Below, piece after piece: positions 27,520 through 35,520 of a DNA stretch of 64,000 nt; position 1 is the first letter of the stretch; each line of letters starts with the position of its first letter. The DNA lies in NCBI RefSeq assembly GCF_900119155.1, contig NZ_FPIR01000001.1, positions 248,001 through 312,000 of the forward strand, in the 5' to 3' direction. The translations under genes were made by a program, and so were the position numbers. The notes beneath the pieces were generated by a model. That model was given only the letters and a program-made list of their open reading frames with translations, was not told the DNA's origin and searched no databases. The stretch comes from Ruminococcus sp. YE71 (GTDB lineage Bacteria > Bacillota > Clostridia > Oscillospirales > Ruminococcaceae).

Positions 27520-27942
27520 ATGAACGGATTCAGGAACAGATTAGGTCAGTTTATGCAGGGAAGATACGGCGCAGATGAGACCGCCTATATGCTCACGGCT
27601 TTGTATCTTATACTGGTCGTCGTGAACGTCTTCGCACATTCATGGACGCTGCATCTGGTGAGTATGGCAGTATTCGCTGTGACCATGTTCCGCTCACTGT
27701 CGAAAAACATCCCGAAACGCAGCAGCGAGAACCAATGGGTGCTCGCCCACACGGAGAAGCTCCGCGGCTCCATCGCCAAGGCGAAAAAGCGCTACGAACA
27801 GAGCGAGGACTACGCTTTCAAGAAGTGCCCGAACTGCAAGCGCACGCTGCGGCTCCCGAGGGTCAAGGGAAAACACAACACCAAGTGCCCTGCCTGCGGC
27901 GAAAGGTTCGCTGTCAATATCCGCTGGGGCAGAGAGAAGTGA
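27520..27942 (+). CDS. Zinc-ribbon membrane protein
   Basis: The 140-residue protein has two close hydrophobic segments (about 24-58), a basic linker and a C-terminal zinc ribbon with CPNC ... CPACG at about 108-130. The basic ribbon could bind nucleic acid or act structurally; I know no function for this family. AGAAAGGA precedes the start codon. Confidence 0.65.
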   Translation: MNGFRNRLGQFMQGRYGADETAYMLTALYLILVVVNVFAHSWTLHLVSMAVFAVTMFRSLSKNIPKRSSENQWVLAHTEKLRGSIAKAKKRYEQSEDYAFKKCPNCKRTLRLPRVKGKHNTKCPACGERFAVNIRWGREK

Positions 27943-28000
27943 CGAACTGCCCTGAAGCGCTTTATTTTCAGTCTATTTAACTTTAGGAGGTATAAAAACC

Positions 28001-29500
28001 ATGAACAATCTACCCAACATCCCCGAGGTCAAGCTCGGTCTGGTGGCAGTTTCGAGAGACTGCTTCCCCATGAGCCTGTCCGAAAACCGCAGAAAGGCAG
28101 TAGTCAAGGCTTACACCGAGAAGTACTGCGCCAAGTCGCTGTTTGAATGTCCCACCGTTGTTGAGAACGAGAAGGACATGAGAAAGGCTCTCGCTGAGGT
28201 GAACGAGGCAGGCTGCAACGCTCTCGTTGTTTACCTCGGAAACTTCGGTCCCGAGACTCCCGAGACTCTGCTGGCTAAGTATTTCGACGGTCCCGCTATG
28301 TTCGTAGCGGCTGCCGAGGACGACTGCGGCAAGGAGCTCGGCGACAACAGAGGCGACGCTTACTGCGGTATGCTCAACGCAAGCTACAACTTAAAGCTCC
28401 GTCACATCAAGGCTTACATACCCGAGTACCCTGTCGGCACCGCTCCCGAAGTTGCTGACATGATCGCAGAGTTCATCCCGATCGCACGCGCTGTTGTCGG
28501 TCTGAAGAACTTAAAGATCATCAGCTTCGGCCCCCGTCCCCAGGACTTCCTTGCCTGCAACGCACCTATCGCAAGACTGTACGATCTCGGCGTTGAGATC
28601 GAGGAGAATTCCGAGCTCGACCTGTTCGCAGCTTACAACGAGCACAAGGACGACGCACGCATCCCCGCTCTCGTTGACGAGATGGCTGCCGAGCTGGGCT
28701 CAGGCAACAAGATGGCCGGCATCCTGCCCCGTCTGGCACAGTACGAGCTGACTCTGCTCGACTGGGCTGAGGCTCACAAGGGCGAGAGACAGTTCATCGC
28801 TTTCGCTAACAAGTGCTGGCCCGCATTCCAGACACAGTTCGGCTTCGTTCCCTGCTATGTCAACGGCAGACTCTGCGCAAAGGGCATCCCCGTTTCCTGC
28901 GAGGTAGACATCTACGGCGCTCTCAGCGAGTACATCGGCGAGTGCATCTCCGACAAGATCGTTACCCTGCTTGACATCAACAACACCGTTCCGGGCGACA
29001 TCTTCCGCGAGGATATCGAGGGCAAGTTCAACTACACTCAGCGTGACCTGTTCATGGGCTTCCACTGCGGTAACGGCAGCTGCTCCATCATGAACAGCCC
29101 CGTTATGAAGTATCAGAAGATCATGCACAGAGGTCTTGAGCCCGACAAGGAGCCCGACATCACCAGAGGTACCCTTGAGGGTGACATCAAGGCAGGCGAG
29201 ATCACCTTCTTCCGTCTCCAGTCCACTTCCGACGCTACCTTCCGCGCTTATGCCGCACAGGGCGAGGTTCTGGACGTTCCCACAAGATCCTTCGGTACCA
29301 TCGGTATCTTCGGTATCAAGGAGATGGCGAGATTCTACCGCTATGTGCTGATCGAGAAGGGCTATCCGCACCACGGTTCGGTAATCTTCGGTCACTACGG
29401 CAAGCAGATCTACGCTCTGCTCGATCTCCTCGGAATCGAAGACGTTGAATTCAACCGTCCCGCAAACTTCCGTTATCACAAGGAAAATCCGTTTAAGTAA
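28001..29500 (+). CDS. L-fucose/L-arabinose isomerase family protein
   Basis: The 499-residue protein matches the family of L-fucose and L-arabinose isomerases in length and plan: an N-terminal Rossmann-like part (VVYLGNFGPETPE), a middle substrate domain (EVDIYGALSEYI; LLDINNT) and a C-terminal part with GFHCGNGS and HHGSVIFGHYG. These enzymes convert aldoses to ketoses with a divalent metal. Which sugar is used cannot be decided here, and members of this subgroup are often annotated only by fold. The gene has a strong AGGAGG ribosome site, very biased codon use that suggests high expression, and its own terminator. Confidence 0.8.
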   Translation: MNNLPNIPEVKLGLVAVSRDCFPMSLSENRRKAVVKAYTEKYCAKSLFECPTVVENEKDMRKALAEVNEAGCNALVVYLGNFGPETPETLLAKYFDGPAMFVAAAEDDCGKELGDNRGDAYCGMLNASYNLKLRHIKAYIPEYPVGTAPEVADMIAEFIPIARAVVGLKNLKIISFGPRPQDFLACNAPIARLYDLGVEIEENSELDLFAAYNEHKDDARIPALVDEMAAELGSGNKMAGILPRLAQYELTLLDWAEAHKGERQFIAFANKCWPAFQTQFGFVPCYVNGRLCAKGIPVSCEVDIYGALSEYIGECISDKIVTLLDINNTVPGDIFREDIEGKFNYTQRDLFMGFHCGNGSCSIMNSPVMKYQKIMHRGLEPDKEPDITRGTLEGDIKAGEITFFRLQSTSDATFRAYAAQGEVLDVPTRSFGTIGIFGIKEMARFYRYVLIEKGYPHHGSVIFGHYGKQIYALLDLLGIEDVEFNRPANFRYHKENPFK

Positions 29501-29521
29501 TATTTCGTAAGATCTACGCCA

Positions 29522-29557
29522 AAAGGCAGTATCCGTTAAGGGTACTGCCTTTTTTTA
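29522..29557. terminator. Bidirectional terminator between the isomerase gene and spo0A
   Basis: AAAGGCAGTA pairs perfectly with TACTGCCTTT around an 11-base loop, followed by a T run. It lies between convergent genes. Confidence 0.85.
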
Positions 29558-30340
29558 TTATACCGCTGCCAGGGCGGCTTTGTATTTCAGACAGATCTTG
29601 TCGGTAATGAGGGCTATGAACTCGCTGTTCGTGGGCTTGCCTTTGCCCGTGCTTATCGTGTAGCCGAAGTAGCTGTTAAGTATGTCGAGGTCGCCCCTGT
29701 CCCACGCTATCTCTATTGCATGGCGAATCGCACGCTCGACTCGCGACGACGTGGTCGAAAACTTCTTCGCGACCGCAGGATACAGCAGCTTCGTCACGCT
29801 CTCCAGCATCTCCTTGTCCCCTACCGACAGGATTATCGCCTCGCGCAGGTAATGATAGCCCTTGATGTGCGCGGGGACGCCGATGCGGTGGATTATGTCC
29901 GTGACGATTATTTCGAGATTCGGACGGCGCTCGCTTCGTGCCGACATCCGCTCGCCTATGTCCGTGTCGATGTCGAACAGCGCCTTGATGCGGTCGCCCA
30001 GCATCTCGGGCTCGAACGGGCGAAGCATATAGTAGGACGCGCCCGCGTTCATCACCTGCTGCTCCAGAAATTCGTTGACGTATGACGCCGTTACGATGAA
30101 GTACGGCTTCACACTGCCCTGCTCGCTTATCTTCTTTATCAGCGCGATGGCGTCCAGAACAGGCATCACCGCGTCTATCACCACAACGTCGGGACGCTCC
30201 GCAATAACCGCTTCGTATACAGTCTGCCCGTTCTTCGGCCGCGTTATTACATAAAATCCACTCTGCCTCAGCACAGACGCGCAGCTTACGCCGAACTGTG
30301 CCGTGTCGTCGCCTATCAGTATCTTTATCTTCTCATTCAT
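29558..30340 (-). CDS. spo0A: Sporulation response regulator Spo0A
   Basis: The 260-residue protein has a receiver domain (acid pair in GDD at about 10-12, phospho-acceptor Asp in VVVIDAVMP, conserved Thr in IVTAS) and a C-terminal Spo0A DNA-binding domain. The recognition-helix region includes [19 protein letters not shown], nearly invariant in Spo0A. The conserved lysine of the receiver, in the usual LKPF motif, is arginine here (MLRPF). Spo0A controls entry into sporulation in Firmicutes. It lies next to spoIVB, the ancestral order in endospore formers. GGAGGAAATAGCA precedes the start. Confidence 0.94.
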   Translation of the reverse strand: MNEKIKILIGDDTAQFGVSCASVLRQSGFYVITRPKNGQTVYEAVIAERPDVVVIDAVMPVLDAIALIKKISEQGSVKPYFIVTASYVNEFLEQQVMNAGASYYMLRPFEPEMLGDRIKALFDIDTDIGERMSARSERRPNLEIIVTDIIHRIGVPAHIKGYHYLREAIILSVGDKEMLESVTKLLYPAVAKKFSTTSSRVERAIRHAIEIAWDRGDLDILNSYFGYTISTGKGKPTNSEFIALITDKICLKYKAALAAV

Positions 30341-30458
30341 TGCTATTTCCTCCGAAATTTGTGATATAGTCTAACGAAGCAGTCTTCTGTGCGCACGAAG
30401 TGTCCCATCCAATCGCCTTTCCTGTCGGGCTTTCTTTTTCTCATGAGTGCTTGATTGA

Positions 30459-30748
30459 CCGGGGGAAGCTAAGGCAGCCCCCATTCCAAAGACTTTTAAT
30501 ATGTTGGCAGTTGGTTGTGGTTGGGAAGATTGGCTCTTCCCGTTTCACGAGAGACCATCTGACAAAGACGCTCAATGCTGCGTTACACTCTATTGAACGT
30601 CTTTTTGGCAAGGTGCAGACTATTAAAGAATAGAACCACACACTTCACGACCAACACAAAATAGTGAAGAAGCACCACAAGCCAAAAAGTATTAAAAGTT
30701 TTAGTGAGGGGGTTTGGGGGAAGACCCTTTTTCAAAAGGGTCTCCCCC
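30459..30748. repeat. MITE-like intergenic palindrome, copy B
   Basis: It is inverted relative to copy A. It begins GGGGGAAGCTAAGGC, runs through the arm CCATTCCAAAGACTTTTAAT, holds GAACGTCTTTTTGGCAAGG inside, and ends with the arm ATTAAAAGTTTTAGTGAGGGG and the hairpin GGGGGAAGACCC / GGGTCTCCCCC. It fills much of the 686-base gap between spo0A and spoIVB. The rest (30749-31026) is AT-rich and shows no gene. It holds a small inverted repeat, ATATCAC / GTGATAT, and TTTCGACA, the complement of a Spo0A-box-like TGTCGAAA. Confidence 0.78.
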
Positions 30749-31026
30749 AATATTCCCGCACTCATGAAGAAAAGAAAGCCGTACAGGAAGGCGGGGCGGG
30801 GGGCTTTGGTTCGTCTGTATTCTGATTATAGCACAGTTTATCGTGAAAAGCAATAGTTTTTTGGAAATTATGTCATATTTTTATCGTCGTTTTCGTACAT
30901 AATGCACCATTTTTTGACGTACAATATCACTATTTGTGATATTTCGGCTTTGTGCGACCAGAAGTGAAGAAAAGCGTCGGAGAGCGACGGCAAGGGGCAT
31001 TTTTCGACATTTGCCGACAGGATCGG

Positions 31027-32220
31027 TCAGCCTGCGGCACGGGTCTCGGACTTGGCGGCTCCGAGGGAGCAGGTGTACATCCGCTCGGCGAAGATGCCGT
31101 AGCCGCCCGTCGGGTCGTCCACGAAAACGTGAGTGACCGCGCCCACCAGCCTGCCGTTCTGGATTATCGGCGAACCGCTCATGCCCTGCACGATGCCGCC
31201 TGCCTTGCGCAGCAGGCGCTTATCGGACGTTTTGATGATAAGGTCGTGGTCGCAGTCGATGGGGGAGACGCGCTCGATGGTGATGTTGTACCGCTTCACG
31301 CCGCCGTCGTCGAGCTGAGCCAGGATATAGGCGCTGCCCTCGCGGACTTCCTGCGCGAAACCGAGGGGAAGCTCTTCGCCGTCAGGCAGGCAGTCGGTCT
31401 CGCCGTAAACGCCGCCGTCGCAGTTGAGGATCAGCTCGCCGATGTCGCGGTCGGTGAACTCGCCGATGAGCTGTCCGGGCTCACCCTTGGTGCTCTTAGT
31501 GCAGCCGCTGAGCTCGACCTCGGTGACGCTGCCGTGGGAGAGCGGCAGGGGCTCGTGGGTGTCGGCGTCACAGATGGAGTGTCCCAGCCCCGCAAACGCG
31601 CCCGTGGCAGGATCGGCGAAAGTCAGCGTGCCGATGCCTGCCGAGCTGTCGCGCACCCACATCCCTGCCCGATAGCTGCCCTCGCTGAACACAGGGGTGA
31701 GGGTACACTCGCGCTGCTGTTCGCCGCGGCGGTAGCTGATGGTGCAGTCCTCCCCACGCGAACTTCGGATGAGCTCACTGATGCGGCTGTTCGAGCCGAC
31801 GCGTTCGCCGTTCACTTCCTCGATAACGTCGCCTATCCTCAGCCCCGCTTCCGACGCAGGACAGCGTCCGCTGAGCTTTTTCAGGTCGATGACCATTACG
31901 CCGTCGGTCACGAGCTTTATCCCAAAAGCCTGTCCGCAGGCGATGAGCGTTGGTCTTTCCACTGCCGTTTCCCTCACTTCCTTGATAGGCACGCTCCCGA
32001 ACAGCCGCAGGCTCACCTGTCGGCTGCCGCTGTCGCCGCATTCCACCGCCGCCGCTGCCGTCACGGGCAGCCGCGTGGACAGCGTCAGCACTCTGCCCCG
32101 CTCGTTCGTGAAACTGTCAGGCAGCGCCGTGCCGTAATATCCTACTGTCATCATCACCGCAGTACACACAGCCGAAAGTATCGCCGCCGCCGACTGCGGA
32201 ATATGCCTCATTCTCCTCAT
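31027..32220 (-). CDS. spoIVB: SpoIVB serine peptidase (S55 family)
   Basis: The 397-residue protein has an N-terminal membrane anchor, a PDZ domain (about 105-165; GLRIGDVIEEVNGERVG) and an S55 peptidase domain. The catalytic serine lies in GMSGSPII and a candidate histidine in GLGHSICD. In sporulating Bacilli SpoIVB is secreted from the forespore into the intermembrane space, where it triggers pro-sigma-K processing. Lying next to spo0A is the conserved order in Clostridia. The start follows AAGGAGGT. Copy C of the intergenic repeat lies upstream, where recN is often found in other genomes. Confidence 0.9.
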   Translation of the reverse strand: MRRMRHIPQSAAAILSAVCTAVMMTVGYYGTALPDSFTNERGRVLTLSTRLPVTAAAAVECGDSGSRQVSLRLFGSVPIKEVRETAVERPTLIACGQAFGIKLVTDGVMVIDLKKLSGRCPASEAGLRIGDVIEEVNGERVGSNSRISELIRSSRGEDCTISYRRGEQQRECTLTPVFSEGSYRAGMWVRDSSAGIGTLTFADPATGAFAGLGHSICDADTHEPLPLSHGSVTEVELSGCTKSTKGEPGQLIGEFTDRDIGELILNCDGGVYGETDCLPDGEELPLGFAQEVREGSAYILAQLDDGGVKRYNITIERVSPIDCDHDLIIKTSDKRLLRKAGGIVQGMSGSPIIQNGRLVGAVTHVFVDDPTGGYGIFAERMYTCSLGAAKSETRAAG

Positions 32221-32268
32221 TCTGACCTCCTTGGGGACTCTCTTGACTTCATTTGTGCGGATCTTCTT

Positions 32269-32550
32269 GGGGGAAACCCTTTTGAAAAAGGGTTATCCCC
32301 CAAACCCCTTTCCTAAAACTTTTAATATGTTCGCAGTTGGATGTGTTCGAGAAGATAGGCTCTCGCCGCACCACGTCTGAAACGCTCAACTATGCGTATA
32401 CCACCGTTGAACGTCTTTTGGGCATGAGACGGCTGTATAGAAAAAGTACTGCCATCTTCCTGTCATGCGCAAGCAAAAAGTATTAAAAGCTTTTGGGAAG
32501 GGGTTTGGGGTATAACTTTTTTCAGCCGTGTGAAACTAAGGCTGAGGGGC
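32269..32550. repeat. MITE-like intergenic palindrome, copy C
   Basis: It starts with hairpin GGGGGAAACCC / GGGTTATCCCCC and the arm CCCCTTTCCTAAAACTTTTA. It ends with the arm TATTAAAAGCTTTTGGGAAG and a degenerate right end containing AACTAAGGCTGAGGGG. Its core differs from the other copies but keeps GAACGTCTTTTGGGCA. It lies between two divergent genes, so its end hairpins cannot both serve as simple terminators of those genes. Confidence 0.75.
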
Positions 32551-32677
32551 TTTCCCAAAATTACCCATTTAAATGGTGTTAAAAAAATGTGTGATTATAT
32601 TTTCGGCACAAAAAGCTGTTATGATTCGGTGTTGGAGTCAAGTATTTTTTTCATTGGCACTTGTGACATTATTTTGC

Positions 32678-32706
32678 TTGATTTTATTTTGGCGATGTGG
32701 TATAAT
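32678..32706 (+). promoter_or_regulatory. Promoter of the 32.75 kb membrane protein gene
   Basis: TTGATT and TATAAT are separated by 17 bases, 46 bases before the start codon. Confidence 0.6.
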
Positions 32707-32751
32707 ATTATAGTTCGATACGTTAATTATACAGCTTGACCGAGGTAAAAT

Positions 32752-33378
32752 ATGTCAAAAAAGAGCAGACTTCAAAAAGAAAAACAGCGTCAGGACGAAA
32801 GAAAAAAGCTCGCCGAGCAGGAAGAGCTCGAGGAGCGTGAGGCGGCAAAACACCGCGAGAGCAAGGCCGCCAAAAGGCTTCGCAGAAGTGCGAGACGCGG
32901 CTATGCGAATATTTTCATGCTGTCGCTGACCGTGCTGATGCTCGGCGCGTTCTGGTACTGGGGATTCTACTACGGCGGCATGATGATCGTGGGCGATTTT
33001 ACGGGGCTCGCCGAGAACATCCCGAAACACTCGGGAGCGCTGTTCCTCACCGCCGATCTCATCATGCTGGCTGGTATCGTCCTGAGTTTCTGCAAAAGAT
33101 ACATATTGCAGGGGTATCTGACCGTAGGCGGTTCGCTGCTGTTCCTCTACGCAAGCCGAAGGGTCGTCGCCGACATCCGCCGCAGGATGAAAGAATTCGG
33201 CGTGACACCCGACATCGCCGACATGGACAGGCAGTACATGGGCTACCTCTACCCCATCCTCGTCGTGACCGCCCTCGGCATCGCCATCATGACCTACGGC
33301 ATCGTGAAATACATCGCCAAAAAACGCAAAGAAAAACAGATACGCGACAACGCGCCTGTGGATAGCATCGTTAAGTGA
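32752..33378 (+). CDS. Uncharacterised membrane protein with charged N-terminus
   Basis: The first 50 of 208 residues are extremely rich in Lys, Arg and Glu and probably form a cytoplasmic helix or coiled coil. Four hydrophobic segments follow (about 53-75, 95-112, 117-135, 160-182), with a basic tail. I recognise no family. It stands alone with its own promoter, ahead of partial repeat copy D. Confidence 0.6.
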   Translation: MSKKSRLQKEKQRQDERKKLAEQEELEEREAAKHRESKAAKRLRRSARRGYANIFMLSLTVLMLGAFWYWGFYYGGMMIVGDFTGLAENIPKHSGALFLTADLIMLAGIVLSFCKRYILQGYLTVGGSLLFLYASRRVVADIRRRMKEFGVTPDIADMDRQYMGYLYPILVVTALGIAIMTYGIVKYIAKKRKEKQIRDNAPVDSIVK

Positions 33379-33393
33379 GAGAGTACCGGCTTT

Positions 33394-33566
33394 CCCTTGC
33401 CAAAAAGACGTTTGTGAGTGCGTAACGCTTCATTCGACGGCACGGGTCGAGTGGCGTGAGCAAGCCCCCGCCCTACAGAAAGCGGAGAGAGCCTATCTTC
33501 CCAACCACATCTGCCTGCCAACATATTAAAAGTCTTTGGAATGGGGGCCGCCTTAGCTTCCCCCGG
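33394..33566. repeat. MITE-like intergenic palindrome, copy D (right half only)
   Basis: Only the right half is present: CCCTTGCCAAAAAGACGTTT, GAGCCTATCTTCCC, CTGCCAACATATTAAAAGTC and GGAATGGGGGCCGCCTTAGC. It lies between convergent genes. Shared with copies A and E at near-identity in these blocks. Confidence 0.75.
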
Positions 33567-33630
33567 TAAAAAACCGCACACAAAAAAGAGCACCTGACTT
33601 GGGTAGTCGGGTGCTCTTTGTGTTTGTGGG

Positions 33631-34833
33631 TTATTCCATTACCTCGGTGCCATCGAAGTGTTCTTTCCACTCGGCGAGTCTTTCCTGTTCGCCGCTGGGG
33701 TCGATCTGCTCGAAGCCCATGAAGCTGCGGAACTCGCCCTTCGAGGTCACTGTCAGGGTGATAGTCGAGAACGGTTTCTGGTTATCGTTCATGAAGATCT
33801 GTCTTACGGTAATTATCATGCGGACGATCTCCATGCGGTTCTTTTCTGCCTCTTCCCTATCCATATCGAAGCGGTCGTAGAGTTCATCGCCGTCGAGGAT
33901 AGTGCCGTCTTCAAGGACCATACGGTGGTGGTAGAATGCACCGCCGTCGGTTATCTCGCAGTAGAAATACGCCTTTTTGAACTCAGCCTCGGGCAGGAAG
34001 CTGAAAAACTCGGTGCCGAGGTCCTTATAAGTCTCGGCGGTCTTCTGTGCGATCACCTCGGACTGTTCCTTGGTAAGTCTGGGGGGAAGGTTCTTCGGGT
34101 CGCTGCGGACAACGATCTCGCGGAACCTTGAGAAGCGCTCTTCCTCGCCCTCGGGGTCAAGCTCGGTGGACAGAACGTCGAGCTTCACCTGTCCGTTGTT
34201 GATGATGGTGATAGTAACGCCGTTGCAGGGCTTGTTCATATAAGCCTCGGCGGACTTGCGGAATCTGAAGAACGCCTGCATCAGCTTATCCTCGCGGGAG
34301 ACCATATCGGCGTAGCTCATGCCGCACTTTGTAGGTATCTCATCGCGGTCGATGAATTCGCCGTTCACGACGTAGCAGCAGAAATCGTCAACATAGTCGC
34401 CGCCCGAAAGTTCGCCGTGGTAGAGTCCCACCAGCATCTGCTGCGGGAACAGAAGGCGGATACGGTGGCAAAGCTCGGTGCTGGTCTTTTTGAACTCTTC
34501 CTCGGGGGTGAGTTCCTTATCCTCTGCGTTCTCGTCAGCCGACTCACCGTCCTGCTGATCGTCGTCGGTATCCTTGACAGCCTCGATCCTGTTGGCTGCG
34601 TTGATCTTCTCCTGTTCGTTGAGAGCCTGCACGACCTCAGCGAGTTCACCGTCGATACCTGTCAGCATACCTTCTTCCGAATCATCATCTGAGACATAAT
34701 CGGGGTCAAAATCCTCGGAATTGAGCTGATCGAGCAGTGCCTGCATCTCCTCGGCATCTTCGCCGAAATCCTCGGGATTTAAGCCGAAACCGTCAGATTC
34801 CTCGGTCTTTTTCTTCTTGCCAAATAAAGCCAT
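33631..34833 (-). CDS. Protein with two YezG/DUF600-like domains
   Basis: The 400-residue protein has an acidic, low-complexity N-terminus (1-115) and two similar domains at about 120-240 and 270-395. The two share LDPEGEEERFSRFREIVV and IDPSGEQERLAEWKEHF as their closing motif, and both contain a D-x3-Y-x3-F/DRDE-type middle. The pattern recalls the YezG (DUF600) family, known as immunity proteins for some LXG-type polymorphic toxins. No toxin gene is adjacent. The assignment is from pattern only. It starts after AAAGGATTGG and ends a four-gene run of small proteins. Confidence 0.6.
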   Translation of the reverse strand: MALFGKKKKTEESDGFGLNPEDFGEDAEEMQALLDQLNSEDFDPDYVSDDDSEEGMLTGIDGELAEVVQALNEQEKINAANRIEAVKDTDDDQQDGESADENAEDKELTPEEEFKKTSTELCHRIRLLFPQQMLVGLYHGELSGGDYVDDFCCYVVNGEFIDRDEIPTKCGMSYADMVSREDKLMQAFFRFRKSAEAYMNKPCNGVTITIINNGQVKLDVLSTELDPEGEEERFSRFREIVVRSDPKNLPPRLTKEQSEVIAQKTAETYKDLGTEFFSFLPEAEFKKAYFYCEITDGGAFYHHRMVLEDGTILDGDELYDRFDMDREEAEKNRMEIVRMIITVRQIFMNDNQKPFSTITLTVTSKGEFRSFMGFEQIDPSGEQERLAEWKEHFDGTEVME

Positions 34834-34848
34834 TTTAATCCAATCCTT

Positions 34849-35022
34849 TCAATTTTGTCTGCGAACCACCGCGTACTCGTCGCCGTTCCTGTAGTAGGGG
34901 CATGAGCCCTTCGGGTCGGAATTCAGGCGGTACAGATCGTCCTCATCGAGGCTGACCGTGCAGAAGTATTCCTCGTATTCTTCGTCGTACGCATAATATG
35001 CGCAGGTCTCACACTGTGACAC
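34849..35022 (-). CDS. Small cysteine-containing protein, DUF6472-like
   Basis: A GTG start at 35022 directly follows the previous small gene, whose stop is 3 bases upstream. It encodes 57 residues beginning VSQCETCAYYAYDEEYEEYF and ending CPYYRNGDEYAVVRRQN. The CxxC near the start, a third Cys in YFCTVSLDEDD and a fourth in CPYY suggest a metal-binding mini-domain like that of the DUF6472 family of Clostridia. Function unknown. Confidence 0.6.
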   Translation of the reverse strand: MSQCETCAYYAYDEEYEEYFCTVSLDEDDLYRLNSDPKGSCPYYRNGDEYAVVRRQN

Positions 35023-35025
35023 CCC

Positions 35026-35163
35026 TCAGACCTCGACTGTAGTTTTCGAGACGGGATAATATTTCTTGTTGCCTGCACACACAAAGTGAACTATTACCGC
35101 AGCAACGGCACACAGGGATGTTATGATGCCGATGGCTATAAAGATCTTCTCTGCTGTTTTCAT
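35026..35163 (-). CDS. Small single-pass membrane protein (45 aa)
   Basis: ATG at 35163 follows CGAAAGGAGCACAGC. The 45 residues have one hydrophobic helix (IFIAIGIITSLCAVAAVIVH) and a short basic tail. It lies between the YdbC-like gene (18 bases upstream) and the DUF6472-like gene, so it is probably part of one operon. No family recognised. Confidence 0.55.
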   Translation of the reverse strand: MKTAEKIFIAIGIITSLCAVAAVIVHFVCAGNKKYYPVSKTTVEV

Positions 35164-35181
35164 GCTGTGCTCCTTTCGGTA

Positions 35182-35433
35182 TCAGACAAAGTCTGCCTCG
35201 TCGATATCGTCCTCGATCTCCTCGCCGTTGAGTATCTTTCTGAGGTTCTCGACCTCTTCGTCGGTAAGGGTAACGCCCTTGCCCATCCTGCTGTGATCGG
35301 GATTCCACTCGCGAAGGTCGTACTTGGGCTCCCTTTCGTTCCAGCTTACTTTGTTCAGTTCCTTAGTCCAGCCCTTTGCATTGGTGGAAAGTACTCCGAG
35401 CTGTTCCGTGATCTCAAATGTTAATTCTGCCAT
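35182..35433 (-). CDS. YdbC-like PC4/Sub1 family protein
   Basis: The 83-residue protein reads AELTFEITEQLGVLSTNAKGW, then ELNKVSWNEREPKYDLREWNP and HSRMGKGVTLTDEEVENL. This is the YdbC family, a bacterial relative of the transcription coactivator PC4 that binds single-stranded DNA as a dimer. It has the normal family length plus a short acidic tail. It heads the small-gene run ending with the YezG-like gene. A hairpin CAGGGG / CCCCTG lies upstream at about 35483-35499, after the flippase gene. Confidence 0.82.
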   Translation of the reverse strand: MAELTFEITEQLGVLSTNAKGWTKELNKVSWNEREPKYDLREWNPDHSRMGKGVTLTDEEVENLRKILNGEEIEDDIDEADFV

Positions 35434-35520
35434 TTTTAATCTCTCCTTTATAAAAGTTTTGTATAGTGCTGTTGTATATCCACAGGGGTTGCTCCCCTGA
35501 TGTATTCGTGAATTTCGTGT

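Noticed and set aside
30952-32316. Long plus-strand open frame (454 codons) opposite spoIVB
   Set aside because: Antisense to spoIVB with low-complexity Ala/Asp/Arg composition. It runs into repeat copy C; no motif.
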